A stretch of 64,000 nt of DNA from Bacteroidaceae bacterium (GTDB lineage Bacteria; Bacteroidota; Bacteroidia; Bacteroidales; Bacteroidaceae), in contig JAFXNA010000024.1 of the NCBI GenBank assembly GCA_017529865.1, positions 62,001 to 126,000 of the forward strand, given 5' to 3'. The stretch's first letter is position 1; each line of letters begins with the position of its first letter. The notes under the pieces are model-generated. The model did not search any database. It was given only the letters and a program-made list of their open reading frames with translations, and was not told where the DNA came from. The translations under genes were made by a program, and so were the position numbers. Positions 1-6,587 of the stretch are shown here, in pieces.

Positions 1-905
1 TCATCATCAGCCAAATCGGCCAACGAAGCCATGTCTTGTGCCAGCTTGTCCGTGAGCATGTTCAACGGACGGATGATGTAGCGGCCTTTGCAGGTACTGA
101 GACGTGTCAGATACTCGTCCAGCTTCTGATAGAATTCTTCCTTGTACCTGCCCTGTCGCGGTATACGGCCGTCGCGGTTGGTGCGAGCCTTGTAGGAGAA
201 GACCATGCGGCCAAACGTGCCGTTGAAGAGTTCGTTCTTATAGAACTTGCGTGTAGCGTAGGGCGTAGACGAGATGGTCAGGTTGGTACGCAGAATCGGA
301 TTGCCCGTCACACCATCAGCTGTGGCACGCAATGCACCTGCCCGCTGGCGGTCGTAGATATTGCGGAGCATCTGTGTCACTTGTTTATGCCCACCACACA
401 GTTTGTCGGCCATCTCCACCTCGGGCATATTGAGGTACTGAGTTCGGCCACCAAGAGTTTCGCAAGCCATAGAGTTCTGAATGTAAGCCGCGTTAGTGAT
501 GTCGCTTGGTGGAAACCAGATGGCAACTTCCGGTCGGACGGGCTTCTCTTTATTAGCCCCTCTGCTCTTCACCTGCTTCGACCATTCCACAAGTTTCTTC
601 AGTTCTGCATCATCGTGCTGACGAAAATCACGGCAAATAGCCTCCACAAGATTGGACAATTGACCCTTATTACAGCCCGAATCGGCCACAAGATTTGCCA
701 TCATGCCACATAATTCCTTCCAACTGAGGTCGGGGTACTGAAATTCAGAACCACTGATATGTGCGCCAAGTATAGGGAAAAGCATAGGAACCAGAGGCTC
801 ATGCATGTCTTTTGACGCCTGAGAAAGCAGGATTTTAATACATTCTGTCCCTTTGCCAAGGTATGGCATCTTAGGCGCAATTGATTTTGAAATATCGTAT
901 CTCAT
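1..905 (-). CDS. DUF3987-like protein of a mobile element (3' part cut by window edge)
   Basis: An open frame runs on the minus strand from an ATG at 905-903 to the left edge, giving 301 residues without a stop. The protein begins MRYDISKSIAPKMPYLGKGT. It then has a segment LFPILGAHISGSEFQYPD followed by VADSGCNKGQLSNLVEA, which sits where DUF3987-type proteins of Bacteroidetes mobile elements carry a P-loop. Here the loop reads GCNKGQ and lacks a standard GK[ST]. Later text such as RQRAGALRATADGVTGNP and NLTISSTPYATRKFY is soluble and basic. DUF3987 proteins are commonly carried by prophages and integrative elements beside primase or mobilisation genes; an exact role is not established. No TAnnTTTG box lies directly upstream, so it may be transcribed from the promoter near 1650. 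The family assignment is by resemblance only. Confidence 0.5.
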   Translation of the reverse strand, partial: MRYDISKSIAPKMPYLGKGTECIKILLSQASKDMHEPLVPMLFPILGAHISGSEFQYPDLSWKELCGMMANLVADSGCNKGQLSNLVEAICRDFRQHDDAELKKLVEWSKQVKSRGANKEKPVRPEVAIWFPPSDITNAAYIQNSMACETLGGRTQYLNMPEVEMADKLCGGHKQVTQMLRNIYDRQRAGALRATADGVTGNPILRTNLTISSTPYATRKFYKNELFNGTFGRMVFSYKARTNRDGRIPRQGRYKEEFYQKLDEYLTRLSTCKGRYIIRPLNMLTDKLAQDMASLADLADD

Positions 906-942
906 TGTATTACAGCTTTTTAGATGAAATTTGAATGACCTT

Positions 943-1101
943 GCGTTCCAATTCCAGTTGTTCCAATAATTTTTTAGGTATTCCATTCACTCCCTTTTTT
1001 ATATATAACTACTTATATATCAATTAGTTATATAACTCTTAAAAGGGATGTTTGTATCCAATTTTTTAATTGGAACATTTGGAACTGGAACATTTGGAAC
1101 G
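943..1101. repeat. Large nested inverted repeat with tandem GGAAC units
   Basis: The gap between two minus-strand genes folds on itself. Left arm 943-1011 contains GTTCCAATTCCAGTTGTTCC, then CTCCCTTTT, then TATATAACTA (1002-1011). Right arm 1025-1101 contains TAGTTATATA (1025-1034), AAAAGGGA, and then two perfect tandem copies of TGGAACATTTGGAAC (1071-1085 and 1086-1100). The three blocks appear in mirrored order, so the whole stretch is one imperfect hairpin with a 13-base AT loop. CCAATTTTTTAATTGG at 1058-1073 is a further small palindrome. An iteron-bearing origin, a cruciform operator or a long transcript hairpin are all possible. Confidence 0.7.
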
Positions 1102-1119
1102 TTTGGTCAAGGTTAACAC

Positions 1120-1527
1120 TTATCTCTCTATAAGGCCTTTAAGAGCCATTAAAAGTTCACGATACACTCCGAAGGCATAACGCTCGATGCAGAAACCGGC
1201 ACCTTGCTTCATAGGCTTGAAGTTCGGGCGGAGGCTACCGTCATCCTGACGGGTGACAGAGATGAACTTGCCGTTGAACACCCTCGGATTGCGCTTCATG
1301 TTCCAGGGCAGCGTCTCGATGAACGTGTAATGCGGATCTCGATAGTTAAACTCCTCTACGATGCCCTCCGAGTCGAGCCTCAAAACGCCCTGATACTCCT
1401 TACCTACTTTCATCTTGCGATCGCTGCGCAGGATGGTTTTTACTTCACAGCCCAACTCTGTGTTGGGGTTCCAACCTTGCTCCATATCTAATTTTACAGG
1501 AGGGGTTGGGATGGTTGATTTTTTCAT
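1120..1527 (-). CDS. Hypothetical protein, accessory region
   Basis: This frame of 135 codons starts at the ATG at 1527-1525 (protein start MKKSTIPTPPVKLDMEQG). The frame stays open further upstream, but the ATG is preferred because a GGAAAG-containing leader precedes it and the -7 box at 1643-1650 leaves a normal leader. The protein is soluble, with no signal peptide or membrane segment. Aromatic and basic residues are frequent, as in NYRDPHYTFIETLPWNMKRN. I do not recognise the family. Its position between a DUF3987-like gene and another unknown gene, with repeats on both sides, places it in the accessory segment. Confidence 0.65.
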   Translation of the reverse strand: MKKSTIPTPPVKLDMEQGWNPNTELGCEVKTILRSDRKMKVGKEYQGVLRLDSEGIVEEFNYRDPHYTFIETLPWNMKRNPRVFNGKFISVTRQDDGSLRPNFKPMKQGAGFCIERYAFGVYRELLMALKGLIER

Positions 1528-1642
1528 TATTTTATTTCTTTCCGGGAATGCCTCGGTCTCACGCGAGGGTCCCTCCGCACAACTAGGAAAGTGAGACAGC
1601 CTACGGTCCAACGCTTGACATTTTTCCCGTTGTTTGGTGCTG

Positions 1643-1650
1643 CAAAGTTA
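1643..1650 (-). promoter_or_regulatory. -7 promoter box for 1120-1527
   Basis: The minus strand reads TAACTTTG, matching the Bacteroidetes TAnnTTTG consensus. It lies about 115 bases upstream of the ATG of the 135-codon gene and could also serve the DUF3987-like gene downstream. Confidence 0.6.
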
Positions 1651-1785
1651 GGCATTATGGCTCGAACCACAATGAAAATAATTGACTTGCTAATTATGCC
1701 CTAATTGACTGATTTACAGCAAGTTTTGACGTGTTTAAGGATAAAAGAATGAACCACTATCTAGCAACCGTGGATATAGTTGAAG

Positions 1786-1959
1786 AAACTTTTGACTGAT
1801 GACGAATAGAAACAGTCAAATATCAGTAAACTTTTGACCAAACAGCTAAAAACTTCGGTCAAAAGAAACAGGGTCATTCCTCGTAAGGACCAACCCTGAA
1901 ATGTGTATCGGAATAAGAAAAAGTCAAAAGTTATCGTCTCATTTCATGATTTTTGACTT
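1786..1959. repeat. Array of TTTTGAC/GTCAAAA boxes in the 1528-1969 gap
   Basis: The 442-base gap holds no gene but carries five copies of the heptamer TTTTGAC in both orientations: 1790-1796, 1832-1838, 1858-1864 (reverse), 1923-1929 (reverse) and 1951-1957. The first two sit in AAACTTTTGAC. The last pair forms the inverted repeat AAGTCAAAA (1921-1929) and TTTTGACTT (1951-1959), just after the stop of the gene ending at 1970, and may act as its terminator. A separate stem CAGGGT/ACCCTG spans 1869-1898. Confidence 0.6.
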
Positions 1960-1969
1960 ATTCTGAAGA

Positions 1970-3124
1970 TTATTTCATGTATTTATTAACAATATCGTCC
2001 ATCCTTTCATTAAATTCTTCCACCTCTTTCTCCTCTATTTCCCCCATCAATAACTGGGTCTTTGCTTTTTTCACAGCACCAAGTTTGACAGGAGTCAATT
2101 TGCCACCATTTGCCAAGTAAAAGTCGGTAAAATAGGTATGCCAGTATTCCAATCCACGAGATGGCTGTACCTTAGACCATTTATGTAGTAATGCCAGATA
2201 CTTGCCCCCGATGTGCCCCTCCTGTCCTTCAGGTTTCAGTTCGTCGATATGAGCATAAGCCGTCCGGCATCGCATCACCTGTTGTTTGTTATCCCCCCAA
2301 AGAGCACGTTCCTGATTGGTAATACCCTGCCTGCGAGCCGCCATCACCTCTTCGCTGATAATCCAGTCGTTGTATTCGTTTTCATCCAATGTATGATAGA
2401 GCATAGCGCTAATCTCTTCCATGCTCTTCTTCTCCCGCCTCCATGCTTCCACCTGCTCCATGAGGTCGTTCTCCATGTCAGCATTCATGTCGATAAAGCG
2501 CTTGATGACCGAACGATTGTTCAACAATACCTTTTTACGGCTATTCTCGTGCTTTTCTTGTGCCTTTTCAGGATGGCTCCGGATGTATGCAACTTCCTCA
2601 ATGATATAAAGGCACAACTCTATGCAATCCGTCAGGTGGTTTTTATACGAAACAATCTCGTTATATAATGTGTGGACAGACTCTTTGTGATGTTCTAAGC
2701 CCCATAGTGAAGAATTGTATGGGCTCATTCCCATTTTCGAACTATTGATCACCCTGCGCTTCGATTTGGATTTCCCGTTCGAACGCTTCTTTTCACAGAG
2801 TTTCTCAAGCATTTCAACGCCACGACTGATACTACTGCGCATCTTGTTCATCAGCAACTGGCAAGTGTTGTAGCGCTTATTGTAATTGGTAGCAAACTTC
2901 TCAATAAAGCCTTCGTCTTTCAGTTGTTTCAGTCGGGCATATTCCAATTGAGTAAGTCCGTCGCTGGTGCGTATAAAATTGGTGAAACCGATGACTTTTG
3001 CTTCACTATTGATTCTTCCCGATTCCAATCCATCGATAAAACGGTCAACATCATCCCGAGCGAAAACATCTCTCAGATTTCGCAATTCTTCTTCTGTTTT
3101 GTCTATGTGTCTGTCGTATATCAT
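1970..3124 (-). CDS. Hypothetical protein, 384 residues, accessory region
   Basis: The frame begins MIYDRHIDKTEEELRNLRD and ends in KYMK. It is hydrophilic and mostly helical in character, rich in Glu, Lys and Arg, with no signal peptide or membrane segment. A basic patch CEKKRSNGKSKSKRRVINSS lies near residues 110-130, which could bind nucleic acid. Another segment, KHENSRKKVLLNNRSVIKRF, is also basic. I do not recognise a family; it is not an RteC-type regulator by eye. It has its own promoter and a possible inverted-repeat terminator, so it is probably a single-gene unit within the accessory segment. Confidence 0.7.
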   Translation of the reverse strand: MIYDRHIDKTEEELRNLRDVFARDDVDRFIDGLESGRINSEAKVIGFTNFIRTSDGLTQLEYARLKQLKDEGFIEKFATNYNKRYNTCQLLMNKMRSSISRGVEMLEKLCEKKRSNGKSKSKRRVINSSKMGMSPYNSSLWGLEHHKESVHTLYNEIVSYKNHLTDCIELCLYIIEEVAYIRSHPEKAQEKHENSRKKVLLNNRSVIKRFIDMNADMENDLMEQVEAWRREKKSMEEISAMLYHTLDENEYNDWIISEEVMAARRQGITNQERALWGDNKQQVMRCRTAYAHIDELKPEGQEGHIGGKYLALLHKWSKVQPSRGLEYWHTYFTDFYLANGGKLTPVKLGAVKKAKTQLLMGEIEEKEVEEFNERMDDIVNKYMK

Positions 3125-3176
3125 GGCTCTTTTTTTCAGAAAATTTCATAATCCCTCAATAGGTATTATAAGACTG

Positions 3177-3184
3177 CAAATATA
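3177..3184 (-). promoter_or_regulatory. -7 promoter box for 1970-3124
   Basis: The minus strand reads TATATTTG, about 53 bases upstream of the ATG at 3124. The rest of the 3125-3456 gap is AT-rich; it carries this promoter, the opposing promoter at 3397-3428, and a short GC-rich patch around 3330-3355 for which I see no role. Confidence 0.6.
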
Positions 3185-3396
3185 CACATAATTTATTAAA
3201 ACACATCACATTTTATGGTTTTATTTTATAAAATTCGATGTCATTCTAAATTTTTTTGCATTTTTCACTTGACATTTCCTACTTTTTGCGTTATATAAGT
3301 GTAGTAATTGTTTTTTTGCTGTTGCCATCCTGCACGGCGGTGTGGGAGGCACAGCTTTAAAAATGATAACGAAATGTGCATTTTTTCTGCATTTTC

Positions 3397-3428
3397 TTTG
3401 GAAATATAATAAATAATGTATAAATTTG
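3397..3428 (+). promoter_or_regulatory. Consensus promoter for 3457-4014
   Basis: TTTG at 3397-3400 is followed by a 20-base spacer and TAAATTTG at 3421-3428. This is a full match to the Bacteroidetes -33/-7 arrangement, 28 bases before the ATG. Confidence 0.8.
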
Positions 3429-3456
3429 CAAACGAAATTATCTAAATTAGACCGTT

Positions 3457-4014
3457 ATGAAGCATCTATTAGTATCTTTATTGACTTTGTGCTGCTTCTC
3501 TATAGGGGTGGCCTTTGCTGGCGAGCCGCTGGAAGGGAATGTCTATGTAAGTAAGGAGTACCGTTTCGGGATGGAGAAGGGTAAGAAGGACTGCTCGCTG
3601 CAGATTGTAAGACAGGGGGCTGAGTACCAGATGGTGGTCTATACCCCGAAAGGAAAGGCGATGCAGATTATCAGGACGAACGATTCGAATGGTAATTTGA
3701 ATTACATGACTTGTGTGGACCGTAAATCAGTTGAGAAGGACGGCGTGGCATGCGACTTGCTGGTGTTCCAACTGCCTGTTGCCTACGATGAGGAAGAATA
3801 CCGCTGGACGGATATGCAGGTCGATGGATACCAAGTACCTGTCTCAGTTGCCCGAAAGATGAGATTGCAAATGCAGAAGGGTTTCCACATGGTCAACATG
3901 AAGTATAACTATGACCGTTCGAAACTTCCTTCGAAGATACGGTATGAGCAAGGGTGGATGACTGGTTTCGGGTCTACTGGTGCTGCACCCGGAATGATAG
4001 GTTGGGGATATTAA
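3457..4014 (+). CDS. Hypothetical secreted protein
   Basis: The 185-residue product has a clear type I signal peptide, MKHLLVSLLTLCCFSIGVAF, with probable cleavage after AFA. The mature part is about 160 residues, mostly beta in character (YRFGMEKGKKDCSLQIVRQG, YQMVVYTPKGKAMQII), and ends in a glycine-rich tail FGSTGAAPGMIGWGY. No lipobox and no known domain are visible. It is expressed from its own strong promoter as a single gene. It probably resides in the periplasm or outside the cell; the function is unknown. Confidence 0.75.
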   Translation: MKHLLVSLLTLCCFSIGVAFAGEPLEGNVYVSKEYRFGMEKGKKDCSLQIVRQGAEYQMVVYTPKGKAMQIIRTNDSNGNLNYMTCVDRKSVEKDGVACDLLVFQLPVAYDEEEYRWTDMQVDGYQVPVSVARKMRLQMQKGFHMVNMKYNYDRSKLPSKIRYEQGWMTGFGSTGAAPGMIGWGY

Positions 4015-4084
4015 TTGATAGAAAGAGACTATTTTCTTTATTCTTCTTTCTGCCAAAATGTGGGTAAAGTAATTTTTCCCTCTC

Positions 4085-4120
4085 CCAAAAAACAAACAAG
4101 CGGCGCCGATGGCGTCGCTT
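4085..4120 (-). terminator. Rho-independent terminator for 4196-4417
   Basis: AAGCGGCGCC (4098-4107) and GGCGTCGCTT (4111-4120) form a 10-base-pair stem with one wobble and a 3-base loop. On the minus strand it is followed by GTTTGTTTTTT, so it works for the minus-strand gene starting at 4417. Confidence 0.75.
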
Positions 4121-4195
4121 GGTGTGTTATAAAACGGATTGTTCGAATGTCTGAACATCTACGATGCGGCAATTCTCTAAACGATAACGCGCTGT

Positions 4196-4417
4196 TTATA
4201 CTTTCTTGGCATAACGTTCCTTTCTTACAGACTTCACTTCTGCCATGATTTCTTCCTCGGAGATGGCATCAGTCCGAAAGGTTTCGAGGAAATGATTCAG
4301 CTCGGCACGGATGTTTTGGCGTGTCAATGCCTTTCCCAGTCGGAGTTGAGAACGGATAGGCATCTGCTGCAATAAAAGCAACATTTGATTGTAGCTGATG
4401 TTAATGGTTGCATTCAT
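4196..4417 (-). CDS. Small antitoxin-like protein without a neighbouring toxin
   Basis: The 73-residue product starts MNATINISYNQMLLLLQQMP and ends SEEEIMAEVKSVRKERYAKK. The layout, a short N-terminal beta/helix followed by an acidic-then-basic tail with EIMAEVKSVR, resembles small antitoxins that pair with PIN-type toxins in Bacteroidetes and cyanobacteria. That is family resemblance only. No toxin frame lies downstream, where a terminator closes the transcript within 80 bases. It has its own promoter at 4439-4446. It may be an orphan antitoxin, a remnant, or an unrelated small regulator. Confidence 0.55.
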   Translation of the reverse strand: MNATINISYNQMLLLLQQMPIRSQLRLGKALTRQNIRAELNHFLETFRTDAISEEEIMAEVKSVRKERYAKKV

Positions 4418-4438
4418 ATCATTTCAGTTTTCTCGCTG

Positions 4439-4446
4439 CAAAGATA
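4439..4446 (-). promoter_or_regulatory. -7 promoter box for 4196-4417
   Basis: The minus strand reads TATCTTTG, 22 bases upstream of the ATG. Directly upstream of it lies the 7-base-period array at 4451-4490. Confidence 0.7.
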
Positions 4447-4450
4447 GTAA

Positions 4451-4490
4451 TTATTTACCATTTCACCATTTACCATTTACTATTTTTTTG
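4451..4490. repeat. Short tandem array, about 7-base period
   Basis: Plus-strand units read ATTTACC, ATTTCACC, ATTTACC, ATTTACT and then a T run. The unit lengths are 7, 8, 7 and 7. The array abuts the minus-strand promoter at 4439-4446. A near copy with the same unit spacing lies at 31982-32017. Confidence 0.75.
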
Positions 4491-4640
4491 TAATTCCTGT
4501 GTTTTTCGCCTTCAATCCTTGTTTTTTTGCTTTTTCCATATTATATCCCTCCCCAAAACAAAGGTATGGCATTTCCATGAAATAACCAAAAGAAATGTTA
4601 TATTTTCTTATCAAAGTGGTGAGATATTCTTTTAATTTCA

Positions 4641-4648
4641 TATCTTTG
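4641..4648 (+). promoter_or_regulatory. -7 promoter box for 4670-5308
   Basis: TATCTTTG lies 21 bases before the ATG at 4670. No good TTTG is seen at the usual distance upstream. Confidence 0.6.
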
Positions 4649-4669
4649 CAAAAAATACAGTAGAAGGAC

Positions 4670-5308
4670 ATGAGATATAAGATTCAATATTTGATTTGTA
4701 TTGGCATCATCATTTGCTGTGTTTCGTCATGCGTGTTTGCTGGAAAGGATATCTTATACGGACAGCCAAAAGGTTTCGTGAACGATTATAGTGAGAAACT
4801 GAATAATATCGATCAGATGATTAAAGTTGATGGATATTATCAGTCTGACAGATTATCGCATAATGATTTATTGTCTATTATGTTATATAGAGATGGTACT
4901 ATCTTTAGTATACGTACATCACTAGGTTGCAACTTGGATTCATTTATAACGCTACCAATAAATCAAAGCAGATGGTCGAGGAGTTGGGGGAGTTATCAAA
5001 TATGCGACAGCAACATTCACGTTCAGACGATAGAAGGGGTAGAATGGTATTATGTCACACATAATTATATTCTCGAAATCATAAATGACACAACACTCTT
5101 GTACAAACCAATGATCCGTAAAAACGCTAAGAATGAAATAATAAAAGTGTTTAATTACATTGAAGAAACAACAAAAATGCATTTTCATCCCCTTCCGAAT
5201 CGTTTAGATTCAACATGCTGGGTAAAAAACAAGAAATGGTTCTGGAAAGATCGAGAAGCATACAAAAAATATAAAAAAGAATTAAAGGAAAGAAAAAAGC
5301 AGAAATAA
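4670..5308 (+). CDS. Hypothetical exported protein, AT-rich gene
   Basis: The 212-residue product has an N-terminal export signal, MRYKIQYLICIGIIICCVSS, followed by Cys. VSSC could serve as a lipobox; otherwise cleavage could fall after VFAG. The mature part holds many Tyr, Asn and Trp residues and ends in a strongly basic tail rich in KK and KER. No known domain is visible. The gene is clearly more AT-rich than the GC-rich DUF4230 gene that starts only 3 bases after its stop, which suggests a separate origin for the two. Being so close, they may share a transcript. The function is unknown. Confidence 0.65.
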   Translation: MRYKIQYLICIGIIICCVSSCVFAGKDILYGQPKGFVNDYSEKLNNIDQMIKVDGYYQSDRLSHNDLLSIMLYRDGTIFSIRTSLGCNLDSFITLPINQSRWSRSWGSYQICDSNIHVQTIEGVEWYYVTHNYILEIINDTTLLYKPMIRKNAKNEIIKVFNYIEETTKMHFHPLPNRLDSTCWVKNKKWFWKDREAYKKYKKELKERKKQK

Positions 5309-5310
5309 AT

Positions 5311-5928
5311 ATGAACGACAGAAACAAATATATAAAGGTGGGGCTGCTGGCTGTGCTGGCTCTTGTTGCCATACTGGGCGCCATCGTGCTGACGAACAGG
5401 AAGAAGGTGGCGGAATGCCCTTCGACGGCTACGATTCTGTCGACAATTCAGCAGGAGGCGGACCTGGTCACCACGGAACTGACCATACGGAAGATTGCCT
5501 ACTACGACAGCAGCCTGCATGAGCAGATATTGATTAGCGACCCATCGACATGGAAGGTTGGGGAGCGGAAGTGTATCGTGCCGGTGGAGGTGAAGATAAA
5601 ATACGGCTACGACCTGCGCGACATGACGCTGGACAACGTGAAGGTGAACGACACCCTGCGCGTCATCGAGGTGACCCTGCCCCAACCCAAAATCATCGAT
5701 TCGGGGTTCAACTCCACGGTCGACTACGACCGAGTGGTGTGCATCGCTACGGGACTGCGCGACAAGGTGGGACACGAAACCATTGAGAAGATACGCCAGC
5801 AGGCATACGAGGCAGTGATGAAGGACGACTATCAGGAACTGGTCGGAACGGAAATACGCCACAACGCCCAAACGCTCCTCAATTCGTTGGCCATCAGCAT
5901 GGGATTCGAAGGATGCGAGGTTAAGTAA
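5311..5928 (+). CDS. DUF4230 family membrane-anchored protein
   Basis: The 205-residue product has one N-terminal membrane segment, GLLAVLALVAILGAIVLT (about residues 12-29), with the rest on the outer face of the inner membrane. The body shows the DUF4230 pattern: an initial strand-rich part ending in VPVEVKIKYGYDLRDM, then VIEVTLPQPKIIDS, then a helical C-terminus with paired helices and LAISMGF. The family is common in Bacteroidetes and its biochemical role is unknown. A second DUF4230 gene follows at 5964, so the two are a divergent tandem pair. Codon use is GC-rich compared with the upstream gene. Confidence 0.8.
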   Translation: MNDRNKYIKVGLLAVLALVAILGAIVLTNRKKVAECPSTATILSTIQQEADLVTTELTIRKIAYYDSSLHEQILISDPSTWKVGERKCIVPVEVKIKYGYDLRDMTLDNVKVNDTLRVIEVTLPQPKIIDSGFNSTVDYDRVVCIATGLRDKVGHETIEKIRQQAYEAVMKDDYQELVGTEIRHNAQTLLNSLAISMGFEGCEVK

Positions 5929-5930
5929 AG

Positions 5931-5960
5931 GTTATTGGTTATGGGTTATTGGTTATTGAA
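5931..5960. repeat. Short GGTTATT-type repeat between the DUF4230 genes
   Basis: The 35-base gap is made of GGTTATT/GGTTATG units of about 7 and 6 bases. A similar stretch, with GGTTATAGGTTATGGGTTATT, overlaps the end of recO at 32082-32102. Confidence 0.6.
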
Positions 5961-5963
5961 GAT

Positions 5964-6587
5964 ATGAACAAAGATATACTTTCTCGCCTGTTGAAAGGGA
6001 CATCGCTCCTGATACTCGTCGGCATTCTGGCCGTCGTGATTATGGTGATTGTGCTCCTAAGTAAATGTATGCAATCATCGGACGATGCCATCACCATTGA
6101 GCCGACTCCCAATGAGATTCAGCGGATTATGCCGCAGAACGAACTCTATGTAGCTACCGCATTGATTGAGGATTATGCCACGTTGCAACAGACGGAATAC
6201 CACCTCGGCGTATTCCCCGAGGAGCATTCGTGCGTTCAGATCTTGCGACAGAAGGTGAGCTACCGGCTCGACCTCAGCAAGGTGGAATACACCCCAAAGG
6301 AGAACCGGATCATGGAAGTAAGAATGCCTGAGTTGACATATACAGCATCAACCCAGGCATCCCAGTTTATTTCAGATGACGAAACGTATTGGAGCGAAGC
6401 ACTTCCCTCGACCAACGAACTACGACGGAAGGTGGAACAGCAGATTCGCACCCAGTTCGACACACCAGAGAACCGCCAGAAAGCAAGACTTTATGCGCAA
6501 GAGGCCATCATCCACATCCTCTCCCAATTAGGCTATCAGGCAGAGTTCGAAGGAACTATGATTAATAATTCGATGAGTGGAAAGTAG
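5964..6587 (+). CDS. Second DUF4230 family membrane-anchored protein
   Basis: The start is placed at the ATG at 5964 (MNKDILSRLLKG), because the earlier in-frame start at 5949 falls inside the short repeat. The 207-residue product has a single membrane segment near residues 13-33. It shows the same fold signature as its neighbour: QILRQKVSYRLDLSKVEY, MEVRMPELTYTAST, and a helical end with AIIHILSQLGYQAEFEG. Two different DUF4230 proteins side by side suggest a pair acting together, which is inference. Its 3' end overlaps the convergent lipoprotein gene by 26 bases (6562-6587). Confidence 0.78.
   Translation: MNKDILSRLLKGTSLLILVGILAVVIMVIVLLSKCMQSSDDAITIEPTPNEIQRIMPQNELYVATALIEDYATLQQTEYHLGVFPEEHSCVQILRQKVSYRLDLSKVEYTPKENRIMEVRMPELTYTASTQASQFISDDETYWSEALPSTNELRRKVEQQIRTQFDTPENRQKARLYAQEAIIHILSQLGYQAEFEGTMINNSMSGK

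Noticed and set aside
36..713. Open frame of 225 codons on the plus strand at the left edge
   Set aside because: It is opposite the DUF3987-like frame, which runs 301 codons, has a coherent protein sequence and continues off the window.
1970..3124. RteC-type regulator of a conjugative transposon
   Set aside because: Size and location suggested it, but I could not see RteC motifs, so it is left as unknown.
4015..4195. Remnant of a PIN toxin downstream of the antitoxin-like gene
   Set aside because: All minus-strand frames are broken and none shows a convincing PIN core. The stretch is explained by a terminator hairpin.
5185..5871. Open frame of 228 codons on the minus strand
   Set aside because: It lies opposite the DUF4230 gene and the end of the 4670 gene. 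His/Val-rich low-quality composition marks it as a shadow.
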